Of a DNA stretch of 22,512 nucleotides, positions 7,611 through 15,879 are shown one piece after another. Source of the stretch: CAZDUS01 sp964508705. Lineage in GTDB: Bacteria; Verrucomicrobiota; Kiritimatiellia; CAIKKV01; CAITUY01. The DNA lies in NCBI GenBank assembly GCA_964508705.1, contig CAZDUS010000035.1, forward strand, positions 1 to 22,512, in the 5' to 3' direction. Positions within the stretch are counted from its first letter, which is position 1. Each line of letters starts with the position of its first letter. The notes beneath the pieces are model-generated. The model saw nothing but the letters and a program-made list of their open reading frames with translations, was not told where the DNA came from and did no database searches. The position numbers and the translations under genes are program-made.

Positions 7611-8849
7611 ATGATCTTGCCGTCGCTTGCGGATACCGGGATCAAGATCCTCGTCGCCGATGACCAGCGGGTCAACCAGCGCATCCTGGAAGAATTCCTG
7701 AGCAAGGAAGGGCATACCGTCGTTATCGCCAGCAACGGCAATGAGGCGGTGGAACTCCATCGGCGGGAGCACCCGGACTTGGTCCTGCTTGACATCATGA
7801 TGCCGGTCATGGATGGCCTGGAGGCGGCGCGGCGCATCAATGCGGCGGCGGGCGACATCCGCACGCCGATCCTGTTCCTGACCGGCATGAGCGACCAGCA
7901 GACGATGCTCGACGGCCTCGAACTGGGGGACGACTTCATTTCGAAACCGATCGATTTCAAGGTTCTGCGAGCCAAGCTGCGCGCCTTTATTCGTCTGGTG
8001 CAGACCCAGCGCATGCTCAAGATTCAGCAACAACGCATCGAACTGCTCAACGACAAAATGCGCGACGAGGGCGAGGTTGCGCTGAGCGTCATGGAAAGGG
8101 TGCTGGCCAATACGGAGCCGCCCAACGGCCATTCCTTGCAGTACAGGGTCGTCCCCTCGTCCTTGTTCAGCGGCGACCTGATCCTCGCCAGACGAGCGCC
8201 CGGCGGAAGGCTGCATCTGCTGCTGGCGGATGCGGTCGGACACGGATTGCCGGCGGCGATCGCGATCCTGCCGCTGTTTTTCCCCTTTGACGGCATGTCG
8301 CGCAAGGGGCTTCCATTGGCGACCGTGGCGCGCGAACTCAACCGGCGAGTACATGACTTGCTGCCGGTCGACCGTTTCGTCGCAGCGACCCTGGCAATCA
8401 TCGATGCCGATGCGGGGGTTATCGAGATATGGAATGGCGGTAACCCCCCTGTTTTGCTGGTGCGGCCGGACGGGCGGGTCGCCACCCGCGTGGACTCCAT
8501 GCAGATGGCGTTGGGCCTCAACGCCGACGATCCCGGGTTGTTTGAACCGGTTCGCATCGATTATTCCGTGGGCGACCAGTTGATTCTGTTTTCCGACGGC
8601 ATCTGGGAAAACGCGGCGTTTGCCGGAGACGATCCGGCAGGCCGCATGGAAAGCCTGCTTGCCGCCACGCCGCCGGCAGGGCGGATGGACGCGCTGATCG
8701 AGGCAGCGCTTGCCGCCGGACAGTCCGACGATGTGTCGGTCGTGGTGAATACGCTGCGGGAAAGCGGGCTTCAGGGCAAGCGTGATGGCATCGAAACCAT
8801 TCGCCAGTCATCTCCCCTTGCGGACGAGGGCGTCGGGAGGGGGGGGTAA
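7611..8849 (+). CDS. Response regulator with PP2C/SpoIIE-type serine phosphatase domain
   Basis: Numbering from ATG 7611. The N-terminal receiver (about 8-125) has the acidic pair in VADDQ and phospho-acceptor D61 (LVLLDIMMPVMDG). A helical, probably coiled-coil linker (about 130-160) leads to a PP2C-like phosphatase. Its metal-binding aspartates are visible as SGD (D189), ADAVGHG (D207), SDG (D329) and SDD (D373/D374). It should dephosphorylate the STAS protein encoded just upstream, as RsbU and HsbR do for their partners. An alternative TTG start at 7584 overlaps the STAS stop (TTGA) and would add 9 residues with translational coupling; neither start has a good ribosome site. The last dozen or so residues are encoded by a GC-rich CTCCCCTT...GGGAGGGG stretch resembling the local repeats, so the tail may be repeat-derived. 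Confidence 0.92.
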   Translation: MILPSLADTGIKILVADDQRVNQRILEEFLSKEGHTVVIASNGNEAVELHRREHPDLVLLDIMMPVMDGLEAARRINAAAGDIRTPILFLTGMSDQQTMLDGLELGDDFISKPIDFKVLRAKLRAFIRLVQTQRMLKIQQQRIELLNDKMRDEGEVALSVMERVLANTEPPNGHSLQYRVVPSSLFSGDLILARRAPGGRLHLLLADAVGHGLPAAIAILPLFFPFDGMSRKGLPLATVARELNRRVHDLLPVDRFVAATLAIIDADAGVIEIWNGGNPPVLLVRPDGRVATRVDSMQMALGLNADDPGLFEPVRIDYSVGDQLILFSDGIWENAAFAGDDPAGRMESLLAATPPAGRMDALIEAALAAGQSDDVSVVVNTLRESGLQGKRDGIETIRQSSPLADEGVGRGG

Positions 8850-8851
8850 AA

Positions 8852-9757
8852 ATGGCGGCGAATCTGTTGATCGTCGATGATGACGCGGTCATCCGCGAGT
8901 TGATGCTGGTGGCGCTCGAACCCTGCGGATATGTCATTGACACGGCGGAAGACGGATTGGTGGCATGGGCCAAGATAGACAGCGACCCCTCCCGCTTTGA
9001 TCTGATGCTGCTCGACAAACAAATGCCGCGACTGGGAGGCATCGCGCTCTTGCAGCGAATGAGGTCCGATGGCCGCTTCCAGGATATCCCGGTGATCATG
9101 GTGACCAGCGATAACCGCCAGGAGGACATTGTCGAGGGCCTGGCTGCGGGCGCCCACTACTATCTGACCAAGCCGTCACCGCCAGAGGTGCTGTCACTGG
9201 TCATCGGGAATGCACTGGACGAGTTTCGCAAGAAGCGCGAATTGCGCGCACTGGCTGGTCGCCACGCGCTCACCTTGAATCTCTTGAGTCGGGGTGAATT
9301 CACCTGCCGCACCTTGCCGGAGGCGAAAGATCTGGCACTGCTGCTGGCGGATGCCAGCATGAATCCGGCGCGCACGGTCACCGGCTATTCGGAACTGCTG
9401 ATCAATGCGGTCGAGCACGGCAATCTCGACATTTCCTATGCCGAGAAAGCCCGGTTGTTGAACGAGGGGCGCTGGCTGGAGGAGGTTGAAGCGCGCCTCA
9501 ATCACCCTGACTATTCCAGTCGCCTGGTCAATGTAACGCTGGAGAAGACAGTCGCTGCTTGCCGCGTGACCATTAGCGATCAGGGCAAGGGTTTCGACTG
9601 GTCAACGTATCTCGAGTTCAGCCCGGAGCGCGCTTTCGACCTGAATGGCAGAGGAATCGCCATGTCGAGAGCCCTCAGCTTTGACAGCCTTGAATACGTG
9701 GGCAACGGCAGCAGCGTGGTAACCACTGTTCAGCGGCCCGATCCTGCGGTCATTTGA
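8852..9757 (+). CDS. Response regulator with RsbW-type HATPase (anti-sigma/serine kinase) domain
   Basis: This 301-residue protein has a receiver (about 3-122) with VDDD and phospho-acceptor D55 (LMLLDKQMP). The C-terminal GHKL ATPase domain (about 155-297) shows the N-box ELLINAVEHGN (N185), DQGKGF (from D243) and NGRGIAM (from N265). There is no HisKA domain, so it fits RsbW/SpoIIAB-like serine kinases and anti-sigma factors, not a histidine kinase. By context it probably phosphorylates the STAS protein and opposes the preceding phosphatase. In P. aeruginosa HsbR both activities sit on one receiver protein; here they are on two. The start lies 2 bp after the preceding stop, and the run of G residues ending that gene can act as its ribosome site. 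Confidence 0.92.
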   Translation: MAANLLIVDDDAVIRELMLVALEPCGYVIDTAEDGLVAWAKIDSDPSRFDLMLLDKQMPRLGGIALLQRMRSDGRFQDIPVIMVTSDNRQEDIVEGLAAGAHYYLTKPSPPEVLSLVIGNALDEFRKKRELRALAGRHALTLNLLSRGEFTCRTLPEAKDLALLLADASMNPARTVTGYSELLINAVEHGNLDISYAEKARLLNEGRWLEEVEARLNHPDYSSRLVNVTLEKTVAACRVTISDQGKGFDWSTYLEFSPERAFDLNGRGIAMSRALSFDSLEYVGNGSSVVTTVQRPDPAVI

Positions 9758-9758
9758 A

Positions 9759-9991
9759 AGCCACAATGTTCAGCCAAGCGGAATCTCCCTCCCCTTCAAG
9801 GGGAGGGCCGGGGTGGGGATGGGGAATTCGGGCTGTCGGATCTGTGCGATACCATCCCCCCTCCAACTCAACCCTAGAAGGGGGGAGAGCGAGGTCAGCT
9901 TCCCTCCTGAAGGGGGGAGAGCGAGGTCAGCTTCCCTCCTGAAGGGGGGAGAGCGAGGTCAGCTTCCCTCCTGAAGGGGGAGCGAGGTCAG
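9759..9991. repeat. Rearranged second copy of the MITE-like element
   Basis: Starting at AGCCACAATGTTCAGCCAA (9759), this segment follows the reverse complement of the element at 5168-5392. It shares AATCTCCCTCCCCTTCAAGG, a GGGGTGGGGATGGGGAATT block and a later CATCCCCCCTCCAAC block. One terminal inverted repeat is partly kept. The other end is missing and is replaced by a 32-bp tandem array. It fills the gap between two convergent genes (9758-10023), where I see no other feature. Its palindromes could act as a bidirectional transcription barrier, but no T-tract is present. Confidence 0.7.
9877..9991. repeat. 32-bp tandem repeat array, about 3.6 copies
   Basis: Units start at 9877, 9909, 9941 and 9973 with GAAGGGGGGAGAGCGAGGTC. 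The first three are full 32-bp units; the fourth is truncated and lacks a few bases (GAAGGGGGAGCGAGGTCAG). No spacer structure or leader suggests CRISPR. Confidence 0.88.
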
Positions 9992-10023
9992 TTCGTGCAA
10001 GTGAGAGGTTGCGCCAGACTGGA

Positions 10024-12417
10024 TCATGTGGAAGTAGTGGTCGGGGCGGGAACGATCCAGCGCGCAAGGCAGGCGACGAGGCTCTCACGGCTGAAGGGCT
10101 TTGCCAGAAAGTCATCCATGCCGGCCGTGCGGCAGTCGTCCTGATCCGATTGCATGGCGTTGGCGGTAAGCGCGATGATGGCCGTCCGCGCGTTCGGCCC
10201 GGCGTGTGATCGGATCTGGCGGGTGGCCTCCAGGCCATCCATTTCCGGCATCTGCATGTCCATCAGGATCAGCGCGTAAGGTTTCCCGGATGCCATTGTC
10301 ACGGCTTCGCGGCCATTTTCGGCAAGATCGACGGCATGGCCCAGACGGTCGAGCAGCGTCATCGCGATTTTCTGGTTGACCTTGTTGTCTTCGACCAGTA
10401 ACAGGCGTGGCGGCGGGGGTTCGGCCCGCGGCGCCGGTTCGGATGACAGTTCGCCCGGCGCCAAGGGTGCCGCGCCGCGCCGCGTGGTTGCCGCGAATTC
10501 GTCCGGCGGTGCTTGGCGCGATTCTGATGCGGCAGCGTCAGTTTCGATCGGTGCTTCTAGCGTTGGCTGCAGCGGCAATTCGAACCAGAAGCAGCTCCCC
10601 TGACCTTCAACGCTGTCGAGCCCGATGCGGCCGTCCATGCCCTCGGCCAGTCGCTTGCTGATTGCCAGTCCGAGCCCGGTGCCGCCGAAGCGGCGCGTCG
10701 TCGAAGCATCAACCTGGCTGAAATTGGAAAAAAGCCGCTCGCGTGCTTCCGCTGGAATGCCGATGCCGGTATCCGTGATTTCGAAGCGAAGACCCGTGGG
10801 CAGGCGCCTGACCTCAACGCGGACCTCGCCACTATTGGTGAACTTGACGGCATTGCCGGCGAGATTGAGCAGGATCTGGCGGATGCGCAGGCTGTCGCCG
10901 ACAAAGTGACCGCAGGCGTCGGGGGCGATATCGACGCGGAACCCGATCCCCTTTTCTTTCGCCTTGAACATCACTACGGATGCGACAGCGTCGGTCAGCG
11001 CCGCCAGGGAGAACGGTTGATGCTCGAATTCGATGCGTCCGGCTTCGATTTTCGACAGGTCGAGGATGTCGTTGATGATGGCCAGCAGCGACTCGGCGGA
11101 CATGGCGATATCACGGGTGAATCCTCGCTGTTCGTCGTCGAGCTTCGTGTCCAGCAACAGGCCAGCCATGCCGATCACGCCATTCATCGGCGTGCGTATC
11201 TCGTGGCTCATGTTGGCCAGGAAGTCGCTCTTGGCGCGGTTGGCGCTCTCCGCGGCGTCTTTTGCCTGGCGATTCGCGCGCACGTAGAGCACCATGGCGA
11301 TCGCTGCGGCGATGAGCGTGGTACCCGCAATGGAGATCAGAAAGAAGATCCAGGGTCGCTCGGTTTCGATGCGCGTGAGTTCGGGCAGCGGGCGGGGCAG
11401 GTAGACGGTAATGTTGCCGTCGGCAACATCCCTGGAAAGAAGTATGAGCGGCCGCGAGGTGCCGCCGATGCTCACCAGTTCGTCGTAGTGGCCCTTTCCC
11501 CAGGTGCGGATATCGACAGGCGCAAGGCTTTCCCTCTTGTACCGCGCCATCATGGATTCCGCCGATAGAGCGGCAGCCGAGGCTCCGGGCATGGTTCGGT
11601 ATTCGAGATCCTTGTCCTCGGTCAGGACCACGACGCCTTTCGAGTCGGTGGCGAATGCGTTGTGAGGCCGGGTCCAGTGGAGAAAATCCGAGATGTCGCG
11701 CTTGACCACGACGCCGCCGATGAATTGCCCTTTGCCGTCCGTGACCGGATACGAGTAGTACAAGCCCGGTATCTTGCTGACCTTGCCGATTGCATATTGT
11801 CGACCAGCCTGGCCACCGCGCGCCTGGTGGAAATACTCCCGCTCGCCATAGTTGGTGCCGACGAAACTGGCTGGCTTGTCGGCATTGCTGGAAGCGATGC
11901 AGTCGCCAGCCGCGTTTACAATCCAGATTACTTCGGCATTGAGCCCGGCTGCGGCTGCGGCAAGGAAGGCGTGCAACCCGGAGCGCTCACCCTTCTCCGT
12001 CCAGAGGCGCTTGCGTTCTTCATAGAGAAGGCTGGAAGGGGCCGCTCGTGGCCCGAATTGACCCAATTGACTTCGCAGCGCTGTTTCGCTGGCAAGGATG
12101 CGTGGAACATTGCGAAGAGTTCCGAGGGCGTTATCGATTTCCTGCGTTAACCCATCAATTTGCTTGCGCGCCTGGGCGAAGCCCTCCTGGTAAGCCAGGT
12201 CCGACATGTGGGCGCTGTAATAGATTGAACTCTTCCATGCCAATACGACCCAGGCTGCAATGAGGATGCTCATTGCCTTGTAGACCAGGCCGGACGAACG
12301 ACCCAGCGGACTACCGAAAAACTTCACGACGAGGGCTACGGCGATGATCATGCTGATGACGATGAGCATGATCGATGCCAGGAACATGGGCGGCAGCTGG
12401 AGCCAGATCGCGGTCAC
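10024..12417 (-). CDS. Membrane hybrid sensor histidine kinase (Cache-like sensor, HisKA, HATPase, REC)
   Basis: This 797-residue hybrid kinase has N-terminal membrane segments (about 12-34 and 48-66) and a roughly 280-residue periplasmic sensor resembling dCache (the INAAGDCIAS-type and YYSYPVTDGKGQFIGGVVVKRD segments fit). A further membrane segment lies at about 355-379. HisKA has phospho-acceptor H405 (NMSHEIRTPMNG). The HATPase motifs are N522 (LAGNAVKF), DTGIGIP and GGTGLGL. A C-terminal receiver has VEDN and D720 (LILMDMQMPEMDG). No Hpt follows, so a separate Hpt would be needed for a full relay. The GTG start overlaps the upstream GGDEF gene's stop by 4 bp (GTGA) with GAGG 7 nt upstream, which indicates translational coupling and joint function with the cyclase. 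A downstream ATG (12387) is less likely. The ligand is unknown. Confidence 0.93.
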   Translation of the reverse strand: MTAIWLQLPPMFLASIMLIVISMIIAVALVVKFFGSPLGRSSGLVYKAMSILIAAWVVLAWKSSIYYSAHMSDLAYQEGFAQARKQIDGLTQEIDNALGTLRNVPRILASETALRSQLGQFGPRAAPSSLLYEERKRLWTEKGERSGLHAFLAAAAAGLNAEVIWIVNAAGDCIASSNADKPASFVGTNYGEREYFHQARGGQAGRQYAIGKVSKIPGLYYSYPVTDGKGQFIGGVVVKRDISDFLHWTRPHNAFATDSKGVVVLTEDKDLEYRTMPGASAAALSAESMMARYKRESLAPVDIRTWGKGHYDELVSIGGTSRPLILLSRDVADGNITVYLPRPLPELTRIETERPWIFFLISIAGTTLIAAAIAMVLYVRANRQAKDAAESANRAKSDFLANMSHEIRTPMNGVIGMAGLLLDTKLDDEQRGFTRDIAMSAESLLAIINDILDLSKIEAGRIEFEHQPFSLAALTDAVASVVMFKAKEKGIGFRVDIAPDACGHFVGDSLRIRQILLNLAGNAVKFTNSGEVRVEVRRLPTGLRFEITDTGIGIPAEARERLFSNFSQVDASTTRRFGGTGLGLAISKRLAEGMDGRIGLDSVEGQGSCFWFELPLQPTLEAPIETDAAASESRQAPPDEFAATTRRGAAPLAPGELSSEPAPRAEPPPPRLLLVEDNKVNQKIAMTLLDRLGHAVDLAENGREAVTMASGKPYALILMDMQMPEMDGLEATRQIRSHAGPNARTAIIALTANAMQSDQDDCRTAGMDDFLAKPFSRESLVACLARWIVPAPTTTST

Positions 12418-14309
12418 TTCATTGCCTCGACGCGGTTGCGGCCATGTTGTTTTGCGCGGTAGAGCGCGTCATCGGCGGCCTTGATGAGCTGATCCATGTT
12501 TGCCTGCGTCGCACTCTTTTCTGCCACACCTATGCTCACCGTCAGATGCAGGGCGGTTCCTGTTGCGGCGAGGACCTTGCGCTCAACAGACGACCGGATG
12601 CGTTCGGCGAGGAGCAGCGCGCCCTTGAGCGCCGTATCCGTGGCGATGAGCAGAAACTCCTCGCCGCCGAAGCGGCAGGTCACGTCCGGAGTGCGCGAAA
12701 AAGTGCGCAGAGTATCGGCAAACTGCCGCAGCACGGCATCGCCCGCGTCGTGGCCATGCTGGTCGTTGATCTCCTTGAAATGGTCAATGTCCAGCATCAG
12801 CACGGACAGCGGCCGGTGGCTGCGCTCGGCGTCGGCCCATTCCTGCGCCAGTCGCTCCATGGCATAACGGCGGTTGTAGAGGCCGGTCAGGACATCGGTG
12901 AGCGCCGCTTCCTGGGCGCGCTGGTTGGAGATGGAGAGTTCCAGCAGGCGGCGTCGCAATTCTTCGTGCTCCTGCCGCAGCAACTGCTGCTCGCGGATGA
13001 TGCGCATGCCGGCTTTCAGCCGTGCCTGGAGCAGCTTGCCTTCCACGGGCTTGGTGATGTAGTCGTCGGCACCGAGATCGAAGGCTTCGGCCAGTTTGTC
13101 GTCATCGTCGACAGTGGTGAGAACCATTATGTAGATGGAGCGGCCTAGCTCCGTCTGGCGCAGGCTCTGGATGAGTTGCAGGCCGCTGCGCTGCGGCATC
13201 AGCAGATCGGTGATCACCAGTTGCGGCTGGTGGAGCAAGGCTTGCGCCAGACCCTCGCGGCCATCGCGCGCCACATGCACCGTGTGACCGGCGGCGGTGA
13301 GGAGCTTTTGCAGCAGCAGGCATACGGTCGGGTCGTCATCGACGACGAGAATGGTGAAGTGTTCAAGTGTCTCCGGACCCGCTGTGACGGCATTTCCGGC
13401 GGTGACCTCGAGTGTGGTAAAGGGCAGCACTTCGGGTGCGGCGATTTCCAGCAGCGCGCTCCAGTCTTTCCATTCGCGCAGCATCTGATCGCCCAGTGGG
13501 GCCAGATTGCCGTCCGCGATGCCGAGCTTTTGCGCCGGGGGCAGGAGTTTCAGGAATTCCTTGCCGCGGTCTGATTGCGGCATGAAACAGAGGTCGGCCA
13601 TCCGCGCCCCCAGGTACAGGCAACCGACCAGGCGAGCACTGCGCGACCCCGCCTCGAAGTCTGCGAGTTCCGGAGTCTCATGGAACAGCACGGTATCGGT
13701 AAACAACTTGGGCAGGCCCCAGTCCAGCATCATGGCAGCGGCAACGTCGAGGTGAGTATGGCCGAAGACCTGCATTTCCAGCGCCGTCAGCGCGGCATTG
13801 AACTGGCCGCCGGCTTGCGCCAGCAACTCGCCATAGCGCTCGGGGTATAGCGCCGCCAGTGCCAGGCGCCCGACATTGGCCAGCAAGCCGACAGTAAACA
13901 ACTCGGCGGGCGGGGCTGCCCGCGTTGCCGCACCCAGCAGTTGCGTCGCCACGCCGGTCGCCGCCGAGCGTGACCAGAAAACTTCATAGTCGAAGCCGGG
14001 GCAGCGTCCCTTTCGATTTCCGGATACCAGTGAAAACGCCAGCACTACCTGGCGTACGGACTGGATGCCGACCGACATCAGGACGTCGGAAGTGATTGCT
14101 ACCGCGGGCCGCGGACGACCGAAGGCGGCTGAATTGGCCAGCTTGAGGACGCGACCGACCATCGCCGGATCGACCTGCAAGACCTGGAGGATCTCCGGCA
14201 GGGTGACATTGTCGCGCTGGCACAGTTCGAGCACCTTGAGCGCAGAGCCCCTTGGCGAAGGCAGGTTGCCGCTGGCTTTCAGTTCGATGAATCGGGCTTG
14301 GTCGAGCAT
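12414..14309 (-). CDS. HDOD-REC-GGDEF diguanylate cyclase
   Basis: This 631-residue protein has three parts. An HDOD domain spans about 15-260 (NLPSPRGSALKVLELC, VLKLANSAAFG, VGLLANVGRLALA). A receiver spans about 318-435 with VVDDD and D368 (LVITDLLMP). A short coiled coil leads to a GGDEF domain (about 465-631). The cyclase signature is intact as GGEEF (548-552) with DIDHFKEIND. An inhibitory I-site R539-T-P-D542 sits five residues upstream, so product feedback is likely. It should make c-di-GMP when its receiver is phosphorylated, and the co-translated hybrid kinase downstream is a candidate regulator. HDOD plus GGDEF in one chain is a less common architecture; the HDOD role is unknown. 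Start ATG at 14309 lacks a clear ribosome site. Confidence 0.93.
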   Translation of the reverse strand: MLDQARFIELKASGNLPSPRGSALKVLELCQRDNVTLPEILQVLQVDPAMVGRVLKLANSAAFGRPRPAVAITSDVLMSVGIQSVRQVVLAFSLVSGNRKGRCPGFDYEVFWSRSAATGVATQLLGAATRAAPPAELFTVGLLANVGRLALAALYPERYGELLAQAGGQFNAALTALEMQVFGHTHLDVAAAMMLDWGLPKLFTDTVLFHETPELADFEAGSRSARLVGCLYLGARMADLCFMPQSDRGKEFLKLLPPAQKLGIADGNLAPLGDQMLREWKDWSALLEIAAPEVLPFTTLEVTAGNAVTAGPETLEHFTILVVDDDPTVCLLLQKLLTAAGHTVHVARDGREGLAQALLHQPQLVITDLLMPQRSGLQLIQSLRQTELGRSIYIMVLTTVDDDDKLAEAFDLGADDYITKPVEGKLLQARLKAGMRIIREQQLLRQEHEELRRRLLELSISNQRAQEAALTDVLTGLYNRRYAMERLAQEWADAERSHRPLSVLMLDIDHFKEINDQHGHDAGDAVLRQFADTLRTFSRTPDVTCRFGGEEFLLIATDTALKGALLLAERIRSSVERKVLAATGTALHLTVSIGVAEKSATQANMDQLIKAADDALYRAKQHGRNRVEAMK

Positions 14310-14378
14310 CGTGGTTTAACGTGAAAAAGCTCGTTCGGAGCGACTGGTGATAGTCGAGCGACGCGAGCTGACCAGAAG

Positions 14379-14396
14379 CCTCCCCGTGAGGGGAGG
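14379..14396. repeat. GC-rich palindrome, relic of the local repeat family
   Basis: CCTCCCC at 14379-14385 and GGGGAGG at 14390-14396 form a 7-bp stem with a 4-nt loop, in the 170-bp gap between the REC-HD-GYP and GGDEF genes. GAGCTGACC and GGATGGGAGGGG nearby resemble pieces of the larger repeats. There is no T-tract, so I do not call it a terminator. Confidence 0.45.
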
Positions 14397-14479
14397 ATGG
14401 GAGGGGCGGGCGACTAATTCGCCTTTCGCGTGTTCCATCATCGGCGAGTGATTCTCACTGTCATGTGCGTTGCGCTGTA

Positions 14480-15550
14480 TCAGGATTGCGCCGTGGCGAC
14501 CGCGGGGTCGCTGACTTCTTCATGATAACGCGCCCGAATCTCCAGCGCCTGCGGCCAGGCCGCAAGGAAGGCATCGACGCAGGCGGGATCGAAGTGGCTG
14601 CCAGCGTTGCTTTTCAGGAAATCGACCGCGTCATCCAGCGCCCACGCCTTCTTGTAGGGGCGTTCCGAGGTCAGGGCATCGAACACGTCGGCCACGGCGA
14701 CGATCCGTCCGTGCAGCGGAATGGATTCCCCGGCAAGTCCTTGCGGATAGCCGCTGCCGTCGAATTTTTCGTGGTGGGTAAGCGCCAGCGTGGCCGCGCA
14801 CTGCAACAGGGGTGACACCGAATCGCACAGGATCTCGTAACCGATCGTGGCGTGCTGCTTCATGATCTCGAATTCTTCGGGCGTCAGCCGCCCCGGCTTC
14901 AGCAGGATATGGTCGGGCGTCCCGACCTTGCCGACGTCATGCATGGGTGCGGCCTGCAGCAGCAGATCCTGCTCGGCCAGCGGCAGCCGGAGGCGCTCGG
15001 CGATGAGGCGCGTGTAGTTCGACATGCGCAGCAGGTGCATTCCGGTTTCCGGATCGCGGTGCTCTGCCGCGCGCGACAGCCGCAGTATGGCTTCCTTTTC
15101 CCGGGCAACAATCTCGGCGGTGGCCTTTTTGACCTCCTCGGCCAGCCAGGCGGCGCGATTGGCCAGTTGCCGGCGACTCTTGCGCAAGGCGAGCAGGTTC
15201 TTCACCCGCGCCATGAGTTCGATCTTGTCCACCGGCTTGGTAAGAAAGTCCTGGGCGCCGAGTTCCAGCGCCTGGTGGCGTACATCGCTCTCGGTATCCG
15301 CCGTAACCATCACGACCGGGACGTCGACCCGACCGGGGATCAGCTGCAGCCGGCGGATGAACTCGAGGCCATCCATTACCGGCATCATGTAGTCGAGCAG
15401 AATCAGGTCTGGCTCATGATCGGCGCACCAGCCCAGCGCCGCCACCGAATCGGCAAAGCATTCGACCTCAGCGCCATCGAGCTTTCGCAGGAGATGGCGG
15501 AACAGGGTGAGATTGGTGGCGTTGTCGTCTACTACGAGAATATTTGGCAT
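14480..15550 (-). CDS. REC-HD-GYP c-di-GMP phosphodiesterase
   Basis: This 356-residue cytoplasmic response regulator has a receiver (about 3-120) with VVDDN, phospho-acceptor D53 (LILLDYMMPVMDG) and K105 (LTKPVD). A helical linker leads to an HD-GYP domain (about 150-340). Metal and substrate motifs are visible: H204-D205 in MHDVGKVG, HHEKFDGSGYP (GYP at 267-269) and VADVFDALTSERPYK. The family (RpfG-like) hydrolyses c-di-GMP, so this protein opposes the GGDEF cyclase encoded next on the same strand. It is preceded by 3 bp and then the decayed Hpt remnant, so it probably sits in the transcript of the upstream kinase and receiver. Those are candidates for its cognate input. All key residues appear intact. 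Confidence 0.94.
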   Translation of the reverse strand: MPNILVVDDNATNLTLFRHLLRKLDGAEVECFADSVAALGWCADHEPDLILLDYMMPVMDGLEFIRRLQLIPGRVDVPVVMVTADTESDVRHQALELGAQDFLTKPVDKIELMARVKNLLALRKSRRQLANRAAWLAEEVKKATAEIVAREKEAILRLSRAAEHRDPETGMHLLRMSNYTRLIAERLRLPLAEQDLLLQAAPMHDVGKVGTPDHILLKPGRLTPEEFEIMKQHATIGYEILCDSVSPLLQCAATLALTHHEKFDGSGYPQGLAGESIPLHGRIVAVADVFDALTSERPYKKAWALDDAVDFLKSNAGSHFDPACVDAFLAAWPQALEIRARYHEEVSDPAVATAQS

Positions 15551-15553
15551 GCT

Positions 15554-15856
15554 TTACGCCTCCAGGGAAGGTCTCGCGGGGGATATCTTCAGGTGATCGG
15601 TGCGTCGAGAAATGAAATCGAAAACTCGTACGCATTTGTTGTCGATGCGAGGGGCGAGTTGTTCGATTCCGCTCCAGCTCCTGCCGGCAGCAATGCTTTC
15701 CGGTTTTCCGGCGAGTTCCGCCAGGGGCGACTGGCAGACGGTGGGCAGTTCATCGATCACGGCATCGTCGTCGCCAAACAAAAAGGCAACAAGATTGCAA
15801 GACCAGCAAAACGTTGATGTGTCGGATTTTCCGGCGTGGGCGGTGGCGATGGTCAT
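15554..15856 (-). pseudogene. Hpt-domain remnant lacking the phospho-histidine
   Basis: A 100-codon open frame reads MTIATAHAGKSD..., then LFGDDDAVIDELPTV, then IDNKCVRVFDFISRRTDH. These last segments match the start and end of the Hpt domain of the 1025-aa hybrid kinase (LFGDDDAVIDELLTV and IDNEVVRTIDFVAQHTEH). The central 40-45 residues, including the phospho-accepting KSLAHELRGAAANVGA region, are missing here by an apparently in-frame deletion. The DNA of the two loci is also alike (for example CAGTTCATCGATCACGGCAT in both). It follows the stand-alone receiver gene, as if an ancestral REC-Hpt tail had been split and had decayed. It could still be translated as a small protein, but not as a working phosphotransferase. 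Confidence 0.6.
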
Positions 15857-15879
15857 GAGGAAAAGCGGCAAAGGACCAA

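Noticed and set aside
9877..9991. CRISPR array
   Set aside because: The 32-bp units are directly adjacent with no unique spacers, and no cas genes are nearby.
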